Positions 34,336 through 42,070 of a stretch of 53,655 nt of DNA are shown here, piece by piece (within the stretch, counting starts at the first letter, position 1; each line of letters opens with the position of its first letter). Under the pieces are notes generated by a model. The model searched no databases. It was not told the DNA's origin and saw only the letters and a program-made list of their open reading frames with translations. The stretch is from CAYZBM01 sp964476705 (GTDB lineage Bacteria; Pseudomonadota; Alphaproteobacteria; Rickettsiales; UBA6187), in the NCBI GenBank assembly GCA_964476705.1, contig CAYZBM010000004.1:1-53655 (forward strand), in the 5' to 3' direction. The translations under genes and the position numbers were made by a program.

Positions 34336-37300
34336 GTGCTAAAATTTCTAGCTAAGTTTGGGTCATTTAAGGCATTTAGAATATTAATATTAAGCTTTTG
34401 CCTATTAGCTACTATATTTTTTTCTCTAGCCTTTTTGCTGCTCGATAACCCAGCTGCACTAAAAAGATTTCAGCCCTTTATCGAAAGCCAGCTAACCAAT
34501 ACCAGCCATTATTATGTTTTTGAGAGCCCTTATTTTTCTTTTGCTCCCGATAAAGTACAAGTAGCCGACACAGTAATAAGGTGGGATGAAGTAAATAAAG
34601 AAATAGTTTTTTCTGCGCGTAATAGTAAAATCTTTGATAAAAATAATAATATAATTGCTATAGTTCCTAATATTAATGTTAAATTTGATTTCTTGAGATA
34701 TTTATTTGCTAAAGATTTAGCAGCAAGCATCAGCTTAAACTCCGCCCAATTTTTTATAAAAACCAATCCTAATATAGATACTAGCACTAGGGCCTTAATT
34801 AATTCGCCAAAAGAAAATATTGTTAATTTTTTTAAAACCAACCTAATTAATAATAATAGAAGTTACGATATTTACCAAGTAAAGCTAAATAATATCGCCC
34901 TTAATATTGATAATGGCAGAAGCAATATTAAATGGATGTTAAATAATGGCTATTTTTTAAATAATAAAGATTCTATCTCAGGCAAAATATTTTTAGAATC
35001 TATGCGTAAAGAAGAGATAATTCTGGATTTAAATCTTAAAACCAATAATGAAGATGGTATAGATGTTATAAGTAATATTAGCGGACTTACTTCTAATATT
35101 ATAAAAGATTTTTTGCCTAGTTTAGTCAAAGATAACAAATTAAAATTTAAAGTAAATGCACGAACTGAAATCAATATTAATAAAGATTCATATATTAAAG
35201 ATATAAATTTTGAATTTTATGATAGTAAGTTTTCTTTTATTTTACCTGAAGTTTTTGAAACAGAATTTAACATTGATAGATTTTACGCCAAAGGTAATTT
35301 TACCCCTAAAGGTGAAGAATTAACTATTCAATTATGTGAAATTGAAAATAACCAAACTAAAATCTCTGTAAGTGGAATTTTTAAAGAGATTATTCCGCCA
35401 CTAAATTTAGCAGATTATGCGCCAAATCTTATCTTTGATCTTAAGATAAAGGATCTGCCAATTACTGATTTAAAATATTATTGGCCACTACATGTAAGGG
35501 AAAAAATCCGCGACTGGATAACTACACGCATTACCAAAGGTAACATTAAAAATGCCTTAGCGAGTTTTGTTATAACTCCAGATGATTTTAAATTAATTGA
35601 GCTCCATGAAAAAACCGCACTACAGAATCCGAAAAAGCTGCCCTATTTACCCTTACCTGCAAAAAATCTAATTAATGCGACACTTAATATTGAAAATGCT
35701 GATATTAATTATTTCCCTAAATATCCTGTAGCCCAAAATGTAAATGCTAATGTTACTTTTGATAATAAAGCTATGGTTATAAAAGTTCCAGAGATGAATA
35801 TATTAGACTCTAAAGCCAAAAATATTGAAATATCTATTAACAATATGTGGTTAAAACCTTCAATCCTTGAAATTAAATCAGATTATGAAGGAAAAGTTGA
35901 AGATATTATTAATGGTTATTTAAAACCAACTATTGCCAAAGAACTGCAAGAAAATAACAGTAAACTAAAAAGTATTATGGCAGGTACCGGACTTACTAAT
36001 GGGCAAGTTTATATAGCTTTACCTATAAAAAAAGAAGCTTTGCTATATGATGACTTGAACTTGCAGGTTAAAATGAATGTGGCTCAAGTTTTTCTGCCTA
36101 ATTTTATTAAAAATAATAATATCACCGGTCAAAATCTACTCTTAACTTTAAATGACGATCAGCTTAATATTAAAGGTACAACTAAGCTTGGTGATTTAGC
36201 ATTTACTAACAATTATACCCAATTTATCTCCCCAAGCAAAAGTCATGAATTTATTAGTAATAATAAAATTAGCGCCAGAATAACTGCAAGCAATATTAAT
36301 TCTTTAGCTCCAGATCTGTTAAAAGATATTGAGATAAAAGATGCTTTTAAATTTAATATGGAGATGACAGAAAATAAAGCTGGGATTAACATAACTGGTA
36401 ATGCAGACTTTGCTAATGTTGAAGTTATAATGCCTAAATATAATTTTCATAAAACTAAAGAGCAAAAAGCTAAATTAAATTTTAGTGCTGATATAACTGA
36501 TAAAAATTTAGATATAAATTATCTTAATTTAACCGGAGATAATTTAAATGCACAAACTGAAATTAAGTTTAATAAAAACAACAAAGATGAGTTAACTTTA
36601 GAATATTTAAAATTAGATGATATTAAATTTGCCGCGAATGATTTTAGCTTATCTTATACTAAAGCACGATATGGTACTAATTTATTATTATATGGGAATA
36701 ATCTAGATTTGAGTGGAATTTCTTTGCAAGAAATTCTTAAAGGCAAAGAGCCCGATAACTCTCCTTCCCATTTAAATATAAATCTAAATAATTTAAGCAT
36801 GAAAAATAATGTCAATTTTAATAACTTTCAATTACAAATTTCTTGCCAAAATAAATTATGCCTAAAGGTCAGCGCCCAAACTAAAATTGACAATAAAGAT
36901 GATTTAACTGCTAATGTAACTAACAATAAAGATGATAAAAATGGACCACCAGTTTTGGTAGTAAAAACCAACAATGCCGGTAAATTATTTAGCGCTTTGG
37001 ATATTTCCAATAATATTACCGGTGGCAATTTAATATTAAATAGTAGCGGGAGTTTAAGTAATAATAAAGTTTTAAGTAAAGGCAATATGAGTATTACTAA
37101 TTTTAAAGCTATTAAAACTCCAATATTAGGTAGAATTTTAACTCTAGCTTCTTTAAAAGGCTATACCGATATTTTAGAACAAGAAGGTATGAGTTTTGAT
37201 AAATTTATTGTTAATTTTAGTAAATATAATGGGATTATAACTATATCTGATGCAACCACCGCCGGTTCATCAATTGGTCTTACTGCTCAAGGTAAAATAG

Positions 37301-37533
37301 ATACCTACAAAAATGAACTAGATATAAAAGGGGTAATAGTCCCTGCGCAAGAAATTAATCGTTTAATTGGCCGTATTCCATTATTTGGTAATATTATAAA
37401 TGGTGGTAAAAATCAGGGAATTATTGCCACACGTTATGTGGTTAAAGGTAATTATAAAGATGCTAAAATTTCTGTAAATCCATTATCGATTTTAACTCCG
37501 GGATTTTTACGGAAGATATTTGACGTGTTCTAG
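34336..37533 (+). CDS. YhdP/AsmA-type large envelope protein (DUF3971 and AsmA-like C-terminal regions)
   Basis: One N-terminal membrane helix (about 17-38) anchors a roughly 1020-residue periplasmic part of repeating beta-strands. A central DUF3971-like region contains LKYYWPLHVREKIRDWI, and the C terminus has the AsmA_2 pattern: GNMSITNFKAIKTPILGRIL, ISDATTAGSSIGLTAQGKID, IPLFGNIINGGKNQGII. The AsmA-like group (YhdP, TamB, YdbH) forms long grooves believed to carry phospholipid from inner to outer membrane. With mlaC nearby it points to active outer-membrane lipid traffic. The start is GTG with only a weak ribosome site; upstream is a 151-base gap. Confidence 0.85.
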   Translation: MLKFLAKFGSFKAFRILILSFCLLATIFFSLAFLLLDNPAALKRFQPFIESQLTNTSHYYVFESPYFSFAPDKVQVADTVIRWDEVNKEIVFSARNSKIFDKNNNIIAIVPNINVKFDFLRYLFAKDLAASISLNSAQFFIKTNPNIDTSTRALINSPKENIVNFFKTNLINNNRSYDIYQVKLNNIALNIDNGRSNIKWMLNNGYFLNNKDSISGKIFLESMRKEEIILDLNLKTNNEDGIDVISNISGLTSNIIKDFLPSLVKDNKLKFKVNARTEININKDSYIKDINFEFYDSKFSFILPEVFETEFNIDRFYAKGNFTPKGEELTIQLCEIENNQTKISVSGIFKEIIPPLNLADYAPNLIFDLKIKDLPITDLKYYWPLHVREKIRDWITTRITKGNIKNALASFVITPDDFKLIELHEKTALQNPKKLPYLPLPAKNLINATLNIENADINYFPKYPVAQNVNANVTFDNKAMVIKVPEMNILDSKAKNIEISINNMWLKPSILEIKSDYEGKVEDIINGYLKPTIAKELQENNSKLKSIMAGTGLTNGQVYIALPIKKEALLYDDLNLQVKMNVAQVFLPNFIKNNNITGQNLLLTLNDDQLNIKGTTKLGDLAFTNNYTQFISPSKSHEFISNNKISARITASNINSLAPDLLKDIEIKDAFKFNMEMTENKAGINITGNADFANVEVIMPKYNFHKTKEQKAKLNFSADITDKNLDINYLNLTGDNLNAQTEIKFNKNNKDELTLEYLKLDDIKFAANDFSLSYTKARYGTNLLLYGNNLDLSGISLQEILKGKEPDNSPSHLNINLNNLSMKNNVNFNNFQLQISCQNKLCLKVSAQTKIDNKDDLTANVTNNKDDKNGPPVLVVKTNNAGKLFSALDISNNITGGNLILNSSGSLSNNKVLSKGNMSITNFKAIKTPILGRILTLASLKGYTDILEQEGMSFDKFIVNFSKYNGIITISDATTAGSSIGLTAQGKIDTYKNELDIKGVIVPAQEINRLIGRIPLFGNIINGGKNQGIIATRYVVKGNYKDAKISVNPLSILTPGFLRKIFDVF

Positions 37534-37569
37534 TTGCTTATTACTTTAAATTACATTAACGAAGGTAAA

Positions 37570-37656
37570 TTATAATTTTTTCTCTCCCTTTCTCTTCTGC
37601 TATTACTCTCCCTCCCTCACTATTACTCTCCTTCTCTTCGGCTTACTCTCTCCCCC
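37570..37656 (+). other. Polypyrimidine tract
   Basis: About 87 bases are almost all C and T on the plus strand, with TATTACTCTCC occurring twice and a related CTTACTCTC further on. The right part (from 37642) forms the outer end of the inverted repeat that follows. No gene is present between 37534 and 37787. Confidence 0.7.
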
Positions 37657-37740
37657 GTCATTCAGGTTCTTATCTTTTTCTTTAAAAATATTTTAATATT
37701 TTTTTAGAAAAAGAAAGAGACCTGAACCTACTTTAAGGCT
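37642..37740 (+). repeat. Left ~99-bp inverted repeat flanking the GIY-YIG gene (copy R1)
   Basis: The core 37657-37740 (GTCATTCAGGTTCTTATC ... CTACTTTAAGGCT) is the complement of 38239-38321 except for one extra T in a T run, and the match continues outward through CTTACTCTCTC. Each arm is itself a hairpin, since AGGT...TCTTTTTCT pairs with AGAAAAAGA...ACCT. Confidence 0.9.
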
Positions 37741-37787
37741 GGGAGTGTCGTATAAATTTCACTTAAATTTTGCAACTAAAAAGGATT

Positions 37788-38084
37788 CTACCTAAAAGAA
37801 GAAACTTTAGAAAATAAATCCTCCCAGTGTGGATTAAAGCTTTCTATTAAATTAAATTTCCACTCTCTATGCCAACTTTTTAGTAATGTTTCAAATTTAA
37901 TTGCTTCGGTAATATCGTAAAACTCTTTAAAATAAACTAGCATTTTGACATTATATTGTTTTACAAATCCTTGAGAACGAAATTTATGTTCATATACTCT
38001 TTGATCTAAACGGGCTGTAACGCCAACATATAAGGTACCATAAGGTTTACTTGCCATTATATATACATGCGATGTTTTAAACAT
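37788..38084 (-). CDS. GIY-YIG nuclease family protein
   Basis: This 98-aa single-domain protein has the GIY-YIG fold: VYIMASKPYGTLYVGVT gives the two signature strands (here VYI and LYV), followed by RLDQRVYEHK with the conserved Arg and His, and a C-terminal helix with a Glu (KFETLLKSWHREWK). It belongs to the small stand-alone group often annotated as putative endonucleases. It has a good ribosome site (GAGG eight bases before ATG). It sits alone between inverted repeats, and a truncated second copy of its 3' end occurs at 44819-44880, so it may be the mobility gene of the repeat. Direct nuclease activity is unproven for this subgroup. Confidence 0.9.
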   Translation of the reverse strand: MFKTSHVYIMASKPYGTLYVGVTARLDQRVYEHKFRSQGFVKQYNVKMLVYFKEFYDITEAIKFETLLKSWHREWKFNLIESFNPHWEDLFSKVSSFR

Positions 38085-38238
38085 ATTTATATCCTCATTT
38101 TTACACTTAAGGTATTATAATGAGAAAAATATAACATATAGCACATCAGAAGTTGATGTTAATCAAATTTGTACAAATATTGATATAAATAAATTATCAC
38201 TATAGTCTTAGGTTTTAAATATAATGATGCGATACTAA

Positions 38239-38337
38239 AGCCTTAAAGTAGGTTCAGGTCTCTTTCTTTTTCTAAAAAATATTAAAATATTTTTAAAGAA
38301 AAAGATAAGAACCTGAATGACGGGAGGAGAGAGTAAG
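38239..38337 (-). repeat. Right ~99-bp inverted repeat flanking the GIY-YIG gene (copy R2)
   Basis: This is the reverse complement of R1 with a single T indel in the 83-base core. The 306-base gap 38085-38390 holds this repeat and nothing else that I recognise; bases 38200-38238 also resemble the sequence that follows the arm in the copy at 53240-53370. Confidence 0.9.
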
Positions 38338-38390
38338 TTATAACGCAAGTAAGAAAATTATGAAGTAGATAGATAATGACGTATTTATTA

Positions 38391-38912
38391 CTAATTACCC
38401 ACATACCTCTTGCCGCCCCGGTTAATCACCGCAAATAATATTGACGCGGCAAAGGCCATTAACATAGTACCAAATAAAATTTCTAGGCCCAAATCTTCTT
38501 TTCCATCAATAATCAATAAATAAGACTCGATCAAGACAGTCATAAAAGCAATAAAACCAAAAAGCTGAGCGATGCGGATAGTTTTTTTGTTAAAGCGCTC
38601 ATAACTCTCTTGCATAGCAAAACGATGTTGTTGTTCTTTAACCGCCAAATCTAATAATCGATTAGCTGCACCTTCTGTTGCATATTCATATTCTTGCAAT
38701 AAAGTTGCACTAGGAAAAGCATCATCAAGATTATTTTTATTATCTATTGGAGCAGAAACTCTATGCGAATGCTTAAGTTCAGCATTATGCTCTTTATGAT
38801 TATGCTCTTTATGATTGGCATTTGCAGCATGAGAATGCTTAAGTTCGGCATCTGATCTTCTTTTATAATTATTTCTACGGTGATAACGTTTTTTCTGCGG
38901 TTGCTGCTTCAT
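38391..38912 (-). CDS. DUF2335-like membrane protein with a His-rich head
   Basis: Residues about 65-110 carry the DUF2335 pattern (FPSATLLQEYEYATEGAANR, then LLDLAVKEQQHR), and two hydrophobic helices follow (about 118-135 and 145-163). The N terminus is basic (KKRYHRRNNYKRRS) and then repeats AELKHSHxxxANHKEHN, a run with about ten His that could bind metal. The function of DUF2335 proteins is unknown. A small gene lies 35 bases upstream on the same strand. No strong ribosome site is seen. Confidence 0.75.
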   Translation of the reverse strand: MKQQPQKKRYHRRNNYKRRSDAELKHSHAANANHKEHNHKEHNAELKHSHRVSAPIDNKNNLDDAFPSATLLQEYEYATEGAANRLLDLAVKEQQHRFAMQESYERFNKKTIRIAQLFGFIAFMTVLIESYLLIIDGKEDLGLEILFGTMLMAFAASILFAVINRGGKRYVGN

Positions 38913-38947
38913 ACTGAAATATCAATTTTAAATTATTCTGACAATTT

Positions 38948-39133
38948 TTATTTTGACGATTTTATTGTGTTTAATTTTATTGTGTTTAATGCTTTTTGTA
39001 AATCCCCGGCAACATTTTGCCAGTCTTTTCTTTTTGCATCATGACATATTTTTGCACTTAAAGCAACCTTACCGGTAAATGGTAACAAATAGATAAAAAA
39101 TGAAGCTATATTTGCGCTAATGTTTTTGAGCAT
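38948..39133 (-). CDS. Small hypothetical protein, 61 aa
   Basis: A short frame with ATG start encodes a hydrophobic first half (SANIASFFIYLLPFTGKVAL) and a basic second half ending in a repeated TIKLNTIK. I recognise no family. It lies upstream of the DUF2335-like gene in the same direction, so it may be co-transcribed. It could also be a chance frame. Confidence 0.35.
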   Translation of the reverse strand: MLKNISANIASFFIYLLPFTGKVALSAKICHDAKRKDWQNVAGDLQKALNTIKLNTIKSSK

Positions 39134-39300
39134 AATATTTTATCTGTATGGAATGTTACGGCAATATTTCTTATTGCTTTAAATTATAGCGCTAATTAGG
39201 TGAGAAGTAAAATTAATTTATTTTGTGGGTAGCTAGATCTACCATGTCATCAACAATTGAGATTGCGTTTAATAATTTAAGAGATAGTTTTTATAACGAT

Positions 39301-40527
39301 TTACACCCCGTATCTCGTCTCAACATATTCATTAACAATAGTTTTAAACTCACTAAAAATATTATCCCCTCTTAAGGTATGAGTTTTTTGCCCGTTAATA
39401 AATACTGGTGCTACTGGTTCTTCGCCACTTCCTGGTAAACTAATTCCTATATCGGCATGTTTACTTTCTCCTGGGCCATTTACAATACAGCCCATCACCG
39501 CCACATTCATGGCTTCTACGCCTTTATAACTTTCTTTCCAAGTTGGCATTGAGTCACGTAGATAATTTTGAATATTATCGGCAAGTTCTCTAAAATAGCT
39601 ACTAGTAGTTCGACCACAACCAGGGCATGAAGTAACCTGCGGAGTATACGATCTAATACCCAGACATTGGAGAATTTCTTGTGAAACTATAACTTCTTTA
39701 TTGCGTGCAGCTCCTGGCTCCGGTGTAATAGACACTCTTATTGTATCGCCTATTCCTTCTTGTAGTAAAACACTAAGCGCTGCCGTTGATGCGACAATTC
39801 CTTTGCTGCCCATACCAGCTTCAGTTAAACCTAAATGCAAAGCATAATTAGATTTTTTGGCTAAATCGCGATAAACCCAAATTAAATCTTGAACTCTACT
39901 TACTTTACAAGAAATAATTATTTGTTCTTTTTTAAGGCCAATTTCTTCGGCTTGTTTGGCGCTACTTAAAGCTGATTCAACCAAAGCCATGCGTAAAATT
40001 TCTTCAGCTGATTTTGGATTAGGTAACTTAGAATTTTCATCCATAAGTTTGGCGGAAACTAATTTATCCAAACTACCCCAATTAACTCCAATTCTAACTG
40101 GAGTATTATTTTTTAAAGCAATCTCAATCATTTCAGCAAAATTTTTATCATGCTTAGAGCCAAAACCAACATTACCCGGATTTATCCGATATTTACGTAA
40201 AGCTTTAGCACATTCAGGATAATTTTTAAGTAAAGTATGGCCGTTATAATGAAAGCAACCAACTAGTGGCACATCTAAACCTTGTTTTAACAGCCCATCA
40301 TAAATATGAGCAACAGCCTTTGCCGCCTCATCATTATTCACAGTTATTCTGACAATTTCAGAACCAGTAAGATATAAATCTTTAACTTGCGCTATGGTGC
40401 CTTGAATATCAGCAGTATCAGTATCGGTCATTGATTGGACAACTATCGGATAGTTGCCACCAATATATACTCCACCTACATTTACCGGAATTGTTTTATG
40501 TCTTTTGGCAATTAAAGATTCTGCCAT
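39301..40527 (-). CDS. ispG: 4-hydroxy-3-methylbut-2-en-1-yl diphosphate synthase
   Basis: This iron-sulfur enzyme makes HMBPP in the MEP route to isoprenoids, which supplies the ubiquinone tail and undecaprenyl carrier. The N-terminal TIM barrel begins VNVGGVYIGGNYPIVVQSMT. The C-terminal domain has the cluster ligands in SCPGCGRTTS (two Cys, about residue 300) and VAVMGCIVNGPGE, with the third Cys and the nearby Glu. Its length (408 aa) matches the alphaproteobacterial form. It lies 41 bases after the 480-aa coiled-coil gene on the same strand and may share its transcript. Confidence 0.96.
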   Translation of the reverse strand: MAESLIAKRHKTIPVNVGGVYIGGNYPIVVQSMTDTDTADIQGTIAQVKDLYLTGSEIVRITVNNDEAAKAVAHIYDGLLKQGLDVPLVGCFHYNGHTLLKNYPECAKALRKYRINPGNVGFGSKHDKNFAEMIEIALKNNTPVRIGVNWGSLDKLVSAKLMDENSKLPNPKSAEEILRMALVESALSSAKQAEEIGLKKEQIIISCKVSRVQDLIWVYRDLAKKSNYALHLGLTEAGMGSKGIVASTAALSVLLQEGIGDTIRVSITPEPGAARNKEVIVSQEILQCLGIRSYTPQVTSCPGCGRTTSSYFRELADNIQNYLRDSMPTWKESYKGVEAMNVAVMGCIVNGPGESKHADIGISLPGSGEEPVAPVFINGQKTHTLRGDNIFSEFKTIVNEYVETRYGV

Positions 40528-40568
40528 ATACTTTATGTCCCCTTTTAGTATTTTAAAATATAGTAAAA

Positions 40569-42011
40569 TTATTGTGCTAATACCATAGGTCTACCATTAG
40601 CAGGTAGATTACGATTATTCGCCGCCCCACCAGGTACTACCTGACCAAATTGCCCAGGATTTATAGCAGGTCTTGCAGCTTCATGACCACTTAAACGTAT
40701 TGGCTCTCTATAATCATAAGCACCATTGATTAATTTATCATCAAGTCTACCGGCTTTTTGTTCAAGAGCGTTAGCTTTTGTACTTTCTGCATGAGCACCC
40801 ATTCCTTTATAGGCCGCGTAGGCTAACAATCCTAATCCAATAAACCCTGGTAAAAAACTCAAAATAAATAATGAAATTACACCAGCTACAGCCCATTTCA
40901 CAGCACTTGTTGATTTTTCGTCAGCTGCGGCTTTTATTTTATCAGCTCTTTCATGTAGATTTGCTGCATTTTTTTCAGCCGCCGCAATTTGTTTTTCAGA
41001 TCTAGCCTTAGCTTCATCACGCGCTTTATTAGCTGCAGTAATTGCCGCAGTATTATCTACAGGAGGGTTTCTTAAATCTTCTAGATTTTTGCGAGCTTGC
41101 AAAACTTTATTCTGCCGCGCAATCATGTTTATTTCTCGATCAATATCAATTAGCTCAGGAGAATTATCCGGATTATTTAACCATTCTTTGGTTTCGGCTA
41201 TTTTAGAATCAATTTCATTAATATGGGAATCTTTTTCACGTCGTTTTTGCAGTAAATCAATTTTTTCGCCTATTTTTGCATCATTAAAGTTTTGGGAACA
41301 CTCTCGCATTTGATTCTTTGTATGTTCTAATGCTTCAGTTAGCTGATCTATTTCAGCATTTCTATTTTGTTGATTTTGTTCTATATCTTGAATCTCTAAT
41401 TGAATTCTTTGTATTTCTTTCTCGTTAGCCTTACGTAATTTTTTGGCATCCTGTAAACCTAATTCTATATATTCATGTTCTTCTATAGCATTATTATGAT
41501 CAAAAAAATCTAAAGAAGTATTAAAATCCTTGAAATTTCGAAATTCATTCCAGTAACCCGGATCTACATCTGTATCACCAGCAACCTCAATATTATTATT
41601 ATTATTATTATTATCCTTATATATTACAACTGACTGATAGTCTCTCTCTCTACGTCTAACTGCTTCAGATATATCTATAATTTTTTGATTATGATTTTGA
41701 AGAAATCTTATATTATTATTTAATATTTCTAAGTTATCTCTTTCTCGCCCTAGCATACTATTATTTTCTGCTTTTTTATCTTCTATCTTTTGCTCGAGAT
41801 CTTGAGCGGCTACCTCAATTTCTTTCCCTCTAGCTAAAAAATCACTATTTTGCTTTCTTAAGCTTTCTATATCTTCATTTTGCTCTAATCCCAATATACT
41901 TAATTCTTGATTAATTTCTTCACGCTCTCTAGAATTTTCATTTCTTTGTCTACCTAATCTTTGTAGCTCGCTTTGCTGTTTTTTTACTAACTGAAAACCA
42001 GATTCTGGCAT
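40569..42011 (-). CDS. Coiled-coil protein with C-terminal hydrophobic hairpin (paralogue 1)
   Basis: No known family is recognised. Residues 1-350 are mostly charged heptad-type coiled coil (Gln, Glu, Lys, Arg and Leu-rich, with QQSELQRLGRQRNENSRERE near the start), interrupted by a poly-Asn run at about 133-139. Then comes an Ala/Lys helix (AAAEKNAANLHERADKIKAA), a hydrophobic bilobed stretch at about 370-404, a second short helix (ESTKANALEQKAGRLDDKL) and a Gly/Pro/Asn tail. The protein encoded 59 bases upstream has the same order of parts. There is no signal peptide. The layout recalls chlamydial Inc proteins, which insert in host vacuole membranes, but no sequence match is claimed. AAGGAG precedes the ATG by nine bases. 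Confidence 0.78.
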   Translation of the reverse strand: MPESGFQLVKKQQSELQRLGRQRNENSREREEINQELSILGLEQNEDIESLRKQNSDFLARGKEIEVAAQDLEQKIEDKKAENNSMLGRERDNLEILNNNIRFLQNHNQKIIDISEAVRRRERDYQSVVIYKDNNNNNNNIEVAGDTDVDPGYWNEFRNFKDFNTSLDFFDHNNAIEEHEYIELGLQDAKKLRKANEKEIQRIQLEIQDIEQNQQNRNAEIDQLTEALEHTKNQMRECSQNFNDAKIGEKIDLLQKRREKDSHINEIDSKIAETKEWLNNPDNSPELIDIDREINMIARQNKVLQARKNLEDLRNPPVDNTAAITAANKARDEAKARSEKQIAAAEKNAANLHERADKIKAAADEKSTSAVKWAVAGVISLFILSFLPGFIGLGLLAYAAYKGMGAHAESTKANALEQKAGRLDDKLINGAYDYREPIRLSGHEAARPAINPGQFGQVVPGGAANNRNLPANGRPMVLAQ

Positions 42012-42070
42012 TTTTTTATCTCCTTATAAAAGCTAATATTTGGCTAAAATATTTTTACAAATCTTTAAGT

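Larger units (their letters stand above)
37642..38337. mobile_element. Putative composite element: GIY-YIG gene between ~99-bp inverted repeats
   Basis: Two nearly identical inverted arms (37642-37740 and 38239-38337) enclose a single GIY-YIG gene, about 700 bp in all. A third copy of the arm at 44698-44770 is followed by the same inner bases and the last 20 or so codons of such a gene, which shows that arm and gene have been copied together. A fourth arm lies at 53240-53370 without a gene. There is no transposase. I propose that this is a mobile cassette, driven by its own nuclease or by an enzyme elsewhere. Confidence 0.6.
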
